Below are positions 17,360 through 20,971 of a DNA stretch of 20,971 nt, in pieces (position 1 is the first letter of the stretch; every line of letters begins with the position of its first letter). A program made the position numbers and the translations under genes. The stretch lies in contig BFEA01000055.1 of NCBI GenBank assembly GCA_003427395.1, positions 3,064,669-3,085,639 of the forward strand. Direction: 5' to 3'. The DNA is from Chara braunii. Taxonomy: Eukaryota > Streptophyta > Charophyceae > Charales > Characeae. The notes below the pieces were generated by a model that made no database searches, was not told where the DNA came from, and worked only from the letters and a program-made list of their open reading frames with translations.

Positions 17360-17925
17360 CCCTTGCTCAGACGCTGCCTGTGAAACCGCATGGTGAATAT
17401 GTGAGCCGGGTTGTGCTGCTAGTGATTCGGAACTTTCAAGTATCCGTTCTCTCTTTCCTTCCTCGTGCGTGCGATCAGGCAAGCCTCTTCTTCTCTTCCA
17501 AGCTTCTGCGTTCCCACTAGCTTTCCTTTCCGAGCATCCCAAGTGTTGAGGACGCCTGACACACCCCGTGCCTCCCCCGTTCCCAGCGCGTTTACCCTGC
17601 TTGTATCCAAAGTGGATGTGGGCTGGGTACGCCTTGCATGCCTCCTGCTGGCTCCCTCGTCTCCATGTCCCCCCGACTGCCAACTGGTCCTCCCTNTATG
17701 GGGAATGCTGCACTGGGCATGGGCCTCNGCCGACCAGAGGCCCCCNAGAGAACANGTACNCAGTCCAATATCGTGTGAATTACAATGGTACCAGCGCGCC
17801 CGCGGGAAAACAGCGGTACCAACCCGAAAAACAGCAACAGTTCCAGCAAGTGTCAACAGGCCCACCCCGCTGTTCCCGCGTCAAACCAGAGAGTACTCAG
17901 TCCAACCAGGACCACTTTTGACTTG
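17360..17925 (+). pseudogene. Coding-like Q/P-rich remnant of unknown origin (low confidence)
   Basis: Composition changes here to a C/G-rich sequence with open plus-strand frames (17465-17926 and 17568-17921). The second frame ends in a Q-, P- and N-rich stretch containing YQPEKQQQFQQ, a bias seen in linkers of retroelement Gag proteins and in many unrelated proteins. No zinc knuckle, protease or other retroelement motif follows, and the start of the frame is P/C/W-rich without a family resemblance. Five ambiguous bases at 17696, 17728, 17746, 17755 and 17760 prevent a reliable reading. A minus-strand frame is open over the same bases. It could be an exon, a Gag-like relic or chance. Confidence 0.15.
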
Positions 17926-18780
17926 AGATAGCCAGGGGCATTAAAACTCGGTAGCGTCGTCAAGAGCCCGAGGCTCATTACCAAACCAGAGGCCCGACAT
18001 GATTTTGATTAGTATTGCCTCCGGTGCCAGTTCCGTATCATTGACCGAACCTGTACCGAACCAGACTGTCGCGCCCAAGCCGAACCAACAAATGATTTCT
18101 AGGCGTGTGCCACACTTATGTCGGCGCAATACCGTGCATGAAATGTGTCAAATACCATAGAATGTCCGAATCTCGTAATAGTATCGAACCTCCCGATCCA
18201 CATGTTCAAACTCAAGCGGGGATTGCATCGATGGAAAAAAGGTCGCGGGGCACAATTAAACAACATAGCGGTAACGCCCCACATCTGTCTATCCCGCACT
18301 TATAGCACACTGGTTACGGTAAAGTCGAAAATCAGGGAAATTTAGGCAGGCCATGCGTACAAATCCCAATCATCACAGTATAGCGGAAATCATCATAATT
18401 AGAATAAATGATTAATCTGGGGGTAATTCCGATCGCGGATAATTGGAGCCAAACTACGCCAGTCAGTTAACAATCTTGGCTTTCCTTCCATCTTTTCATA
18501 TTTAATTGCTTCTCCTACTTCTTGATTTATTTATCAAAAATATCGAGAATAAAGGCGAATCCATCAAAAACAATTTCCGATGGAATCCAATTAGATAACG
18601 AAAATTCTTTGTTTCTTTTCTCTTTTGTCTCTTTTGATTATTTTTCATGTTTTTAATTTTTATTGTCAGAAAAATCAATAATTTAGGGTGATCATATCAA
18701 AAGTTANACATCGAAGATTTTAAATAAATCAATGAGTATTTCACTTTTCCCTTCTTTTCTTTTATCTTTAATTCTTTTTC
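17926..18780. other. Intergenic sequence, no recognisable gene
   Basis: Short frames overlap on both strands at 18.1-18.3 kb with no family resemblance. From about 18480 there are pyrimidine-rich tracts (CTTTCCTTCC, TTTCTTTTCTCTTTT and CTTTTCCCTTCTTTTC) roughly 110-120 bp apart. One ambiguous base lies at 18707. Nothing further is supported. Confidence 0.5.
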
Positions 18781-18969
18781 CCATTTTTAATTTGGATATT
18801 AAATTTAATTAAATGTGGGCCCCCCATCCTAGCGTCCGTTGGACACCGTAAAAGGGCCTCGTCAAGGATCATCCTGAATTAACCGCCCTGCAACCAGTCG
18901 TTTCCGGAACAGGCCTAGACCGGGCGGAAATGAGGTAGTCAGTAAGGTAGCCGTAAGGGCGGCGAAGTG

Positions 18970-19225
18970 GTAATCCCTCTCGTCAATTCTGAGGGCTAGT
19001 CTCGATGGTTGAGACATCCGAAATTTAGGGGTGACCTGACTACCCCTAATTTCTCTCAGCTTCCCCATCTTTAATTGTGGTACTAATATGGGCAAAAATT
19101 TGAGGNTTCATTTCGGCCCCAGTCGCGCCTAGTGCGGCCACTCATCTCGTCGTCTTTGAGGGTTGCTCGTAAAGTTCAGCGCGCCCAATTAGGGGTGCCT
19201 TGAGCTCCCCTAATTTTTGCTGCCT
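18970..19225. repeat. Two diverged direct repeats, ~168 bp apart, each with an AGGGG/CCCCT hairpin
   Basis: TCTCGTCAATTCTGAGGGCT near 18977 matches TCTCGTCGTCTTTGAGGGTT near 19145. Downstream, both have AATT(T)AGGGGTG, a short spacer and CCCCTAATTT. The hairpins are 19022-19052 (one mismatch, loop 9) and AATTAGGGG/CCCCTAATT at 19187-19195 and 19207-19215 (perfect, loop 11). One ambiguous base is at 19106. Confidence 0.65.
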
Positions 19226-19290
19226 GGTCTACCCGGAGCACTGTCAAAACACGGACTTGTCTTTGAGCCTAAGACCCAAAACCCCAGATT

Positions 19291-19320
19291 TCAGGCGGCG
19301 CACTGCTTGTGGCCGCCTGA
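19291..19320. repeat. 9-bp perfect inverted repeat
   Basis: TCAGGCGGC and GCCGCCTGA surround a 12-base spacer. It is one of a dense series of hairpins in this kilobase. Confidence 0.8.
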
Positions 19321-19375
19321 CACCGTGACGACGTCGGCTACCATGACGGAGCCAGACTAGAATGGAAAGGGTGTG

Positions 19376-19530
19376 CACGCTTTAGCGTGACACTCGAAAC
19401 GAATTCCTCGGCCAATGAGGCCGGGGCGAATCAGTGAGAAATTTCGAGAGTATGAGCGCGCGTTATTATGACGCGCGCTGTGATGATTATGATCAGTAGT
19501 AATACCCCTCGACAGAAGAGGTCGAGGGGT
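19376..19530. repeat. Dense hairpin cluster, possible structured RNA
   Basis: Four structures follow within 155 bp. CACGCT-TT-AGCGTG is at 19376-19389. CTCGAAA (19393-19399) with TTTCGAG (19442-19448) encloses ATTC-CTCGGCC/GGCCGGGG-GAAT (inner stem 8 bp, one G-T pair, loop 5). AGCGCGCGT-TATTATG-ACGCGCGCT is at 19455-19479, and ACCCCTCGAC-AGAAGAG-GTCGAGGGGT at 19504-19530. The last two are perfect 9- and 10-bp stems, both with 7-base loops. No promoter or terminator is recognisable and there is no frame of interest, so transcription is not shown. Confidence 0.6.
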
Positions 19531-19659
19531 CAATTGGGTTAATATTGTGTCGGTAAGATTTATGACTCGCACAAGGACTTAATCGTCAGTACATTAGTCA
19601 GAATAAATTAATACATGCCCCGGCCATACGACTGGAGCAATCATTAGTGTAAGATCATC

Positions 19660-19798
19660 GAGGCTGAGGTAGCGTCCAGACTGTTGGCGCTTGCTCGAGC
19701 AGTACCTCTATCCTTACTCGTGCACCGTGAGCGAAGTTGATGCTCTAACTCAGCCTCCCGTAGGTAGAAAGGGAGTCGCCCCTTGGGCGGTGACTTCC
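19660..19798. repeat. Long-range 9-bp stem and adjacent hairpin
   Basis: GAGGCTGAG (19660-19668) pairs with CTCAGCCTC (19749-19757) across 80 bases. Directly after it, GGGAGTC-GCCC-CTT-GGGC-GGT-GACTTCC (19771-19798) forms an 11-bp bulged hairpin with one G-T pair. Confidence 0.5.
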
Positions 19799-20285
19799 TG
19801 ACCACGCCGCCACCCGAGCGACCGGTGTCGTCGTCCCTCTGCGGAGAGAGATACCGTTGCAGACTCTGATATCATCCATACAAGGCCTAGACTCATACTA
19901 TTGGAACCGGTACCCGCCTACCTGACGGTACTGGGCCTCTGGAAATGCCTACTTTGTCTTATTCTGATCGACCTCGAGTACCCGGCAGGTCTACTCGGTG
20001 TGGTACCGGCCTACCTGCTACTTGAATGTTTTTCGCTACTCTTAAAGTGTAGCGGACCTCTTTTTCCGCCACGTGAGTGTTTCCCGCTGCAACCCTCAAT
20101 GTCACAGCCATGGGTAAGTATCGCCCCTTCAGGCCTTCCGAACGATTAAGTACCCTTATGGGTCACACACGCACTCAAGCCGCCGAGCACTTAGACCGAC
20201 ACACAGACCAGCGAGCGTGCTCACTCGCACAAAGACTCGGAAACAGGCTCAGGCCACTAGGTGGGCTGAGCCGAATACTGTACAT
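19799..20285. other. Intergenic sequence with a short direct repeat
   Basis: The words CCGGTACCCGCCTACCTGACGG near 19907 and GGTACCGGCCTACCTGCTAC near 20001 are similar and about 93 bp apart. CGCTAC and GTAGCG near 20034-20054 can pair. Plus-strand frames at 19901-20149 and 20077-20325 are open but unrecognisable. Confidence 0.4.
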
Positions 20286-20289
20286 ATAT

Positions 20290-20440
20290 CTGAGCGGCTC
20301 CTATTCAACTCGAAGTAGGAGCTAGCTCAATAGGTTTGGGTGCAGACTATGAGGTGACAAACTCAGGGATCGAATTTGCCTGACCCCTGAGCTAGCTCCT
20401 CTTGGCAAGGAGCTTAGTTACACGTTACCCTGCGTTCGGA
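20290..20440 (+). repeat. Possible repeat R, copy D (partial), three hairpins
   Basis: TAGCTCAATAGG, then GAGGTGACAAACTC and later CAAGGAGCT line up in order with TAGCTCAACAAGG, GATGGTGACAACTC and GAAGGAGCT of copy A. Hairpins are GCTCCTA/TAGGAGC (20297-20322) with an outer GAGC/GCTC, CTCAGGG/CCCTGAG (20362-20391), and AGCTCCT-CTTGGCA-AGGAGCT (20394-20414). Similarity to copies A and B is patchy outside the named blocks. Confidence 0.4.
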
Positions 20441-20545
20441 CTGCCGGGACTTGAACCCGCGACCTGAGTATTAGGAGTAGTTATAGTTAGTTAGTTAAGA
20501 CTTGAGCCCCTGCTGTAACGTGAGCCGCCACTTGGCAAGCTAGGG
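20435..20545 (-). ncRNA. tRNA-like sequence with Pol III A-box and B-box matches
   Basis: On the minus strand TTGCCAAGTGG (20528-20538) fits the tRNA A-box pattern TRGCNNAGTGG with one change. GGTTCAAGTCC (20447-20457) fits the B box GGTTCRANNCC and lies in a nearly perfect T arm (CGGG-TTCAAGT-CCCG). The 70 bases between the boxes are longer than in an ordinary tRNA and no anticodon arm or acceptor stem closes, so this is not a working tRNA gene. An intron-bearing tRNA pseudogene or the head of a SINE are the best readings. TAACTAACTAACTA lies in the middle. Confidence 0.4.
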
Positions 20546-20562
20546 CAGTTAGTAGTTAGATT

Positions 20563-20645
20563 ATGTTCTTTATTTTATTTTATTTTTTTATTTTTATTTT
20601 TTTTCTTAGTTAGATTCACTTTCTTTAATTTTTATTATTTATTTC
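20563..20645. repeat. TTTTA-rich low-complexity tract
   Basis: Repeats of TTTTA and T runs are followed by a pyrimidine tract and CAG at about 20645-20652, a 3' splice-site-like word on the plus strand without supporting frame. Confidence 0.7.
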
Positions 20646-20681
20646 CTTTTCAGATCCTGTAGCAAGACCCCACATACTCAC

Positions 20682-20946
20682 CTTGGTGAATCTGCACTAG
20701 ATAAACGTGCAGATTCATTATCACAAAATTTTTGCTATACTTCGAGGACGGCGTCCGAAAGTCCGATCCGCGTACTCGGGCGGAGCACTCGTCGGAAGGG
20801 GCAGCGCGTGTGTAGCAGCGCACGGATGAAGAGCACACCAGAAAGTGAGAGGGGGATACCGGGAAAAGGAAAAGGGAAAGCGTGTGGAGGGTAGCGAAGA
20901 ATACGCATATAGAGGATGGAGAAGAGGGAGAGAGGAGGTAGAGCAA
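20682..20946 (-). CDS. Candidate 5' exon of a minus-strand gene running off or beyond the window (low confidence)
   Basis: On the minus strand a CT-rich leader-like stretch (from 20971 down to about 20830) is followed by a segment ending in CACCAAG and GTGAGTATG, with the donor after 20682. This is a near-ideal plant 5' splice site. A frame opened at 20946 stays open through the donor, and a later in-frame ATG near 20723 gives MNLHVYLVQIHQ before the splice. The upstream frame is S/P/F/L-rich, as translated CT-rich leader would be, so the shorter start is as likely. No domain is recognisable and no downstream exon was found within the window. The last codons overlap an 11-bp inverted repeat. 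Confidence 0.2.
20687..20717. repeat. 11-bp perfect inverted repeat
   Basis: TGAATCTGCAC (20687-20697) and GTGCAGATTCA (20707-20717) surround a 9-base loop. It lies next to the candidate splice donor. Confidence 0.85.
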
Positions 20947-20971
20947 GCAAGCAAGGGAGGAGGGGGATGAC
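20830..20971. repeat. GA-rich (CT-rich on minus strand) tract
   Basis: Purines dominate the plus strand, with GGAGAAGAGGGAGAGAGGAGG and a short GCAAGCAAGCAAG repeat. Such tracts are common in plant 5' leaders and promoters, and equally in degenerate microsatellites. Confidence 0.6.

Noticed and set aside
18480-18780. Regularly spaced pyrimidine tracts
   Set aside because: Only three tracts at approximate spacing and no other shared sequence between them, so no repeat could be defended.
20437-20465. Retrotransposon primer-binding site complementary to a tRNA 3' end
   Set aside because: The TGG that would pair with the tRNA CCA end is missing at the right place, and no LTR ends were found next to it.

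Overview
The window looks like intergenic DNA from a large eukaryotic nuclear genome, most likely a land plant or a relative. The reasons are: no densely packed genes, long homopolymer and A/T-rich tracts, microsatellites, several tandem-repeat families, and non-autonomous DNA transposons with target-site duplications. There are also draft-assembly scars: a 295-base run of N inside a CT microsatellite and several single Ns. The organism is inferred, not proven. No open reading frame could be matched to a known protein family. Nearly all are under 150 codons, many overlap an open frame on the opposite strand, and none has a recognisable domain. The only coding-like traces are a Q/P-rich stretch near 17.6-17.9 kb, a minus-strand candidate first exon at the right end, and a 141-bp tandem array that stays open in one minus-strand frame.

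Layout. 1-674 is the right part of one copy of a hAT-like element, and 3548-4611 is a complete second copy (1,064 bp) with terminal inverted repeats and an 8-bp target-site duplication. Nested inside the second copy is a 251-bp MITE-like element (4200-4450), whose ends recur near 1782 and 7730. 2981-3340 is a degenerate array of 62-68 bp units. 5610-5980, 7815-7990, 14430-14880, 20290-20440 and perhaps 11325-11400 hold diverged copies of a dispersed repeat, here called R, which keeps hairpins and a tRNA-A-box-like TAGCTCA. 6340-7280 is a decayed array of about 345-bp units. 8280-9780 is GC- and CpG-rich with a diverged 96-bp duplication.

The most unusual part is 11.7-13.8 kb. First come six or seven stem-loops that keep the same 20-base loop while the stem sequence changes on both sides and remains complementary. 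Next come five copies of a roughly 123-bp unit, each with a small hairpin of different sequence just before a conserved core. This pattern suggests selection on, or propagation through, a folded nucleic acid. Right of it are an exact 26-bp-period array of CCAAT-type motifs (14940-15190), the gapped CT tract, the 141-bp array (16250-17180), and a dense group of perfect hairpins at 19.0-19.8 kb. A tRNA-like stretch with Pol III A- and B-box matches lies at 20.44-20.54 kb on the minus strand.

No pathway or operon-like cooperation of genes can be read from this window. What links the regions is recurrent sequence that can fold into hairpins, often with loops of about 7 bases, in families whose copies diverge by paired changes.
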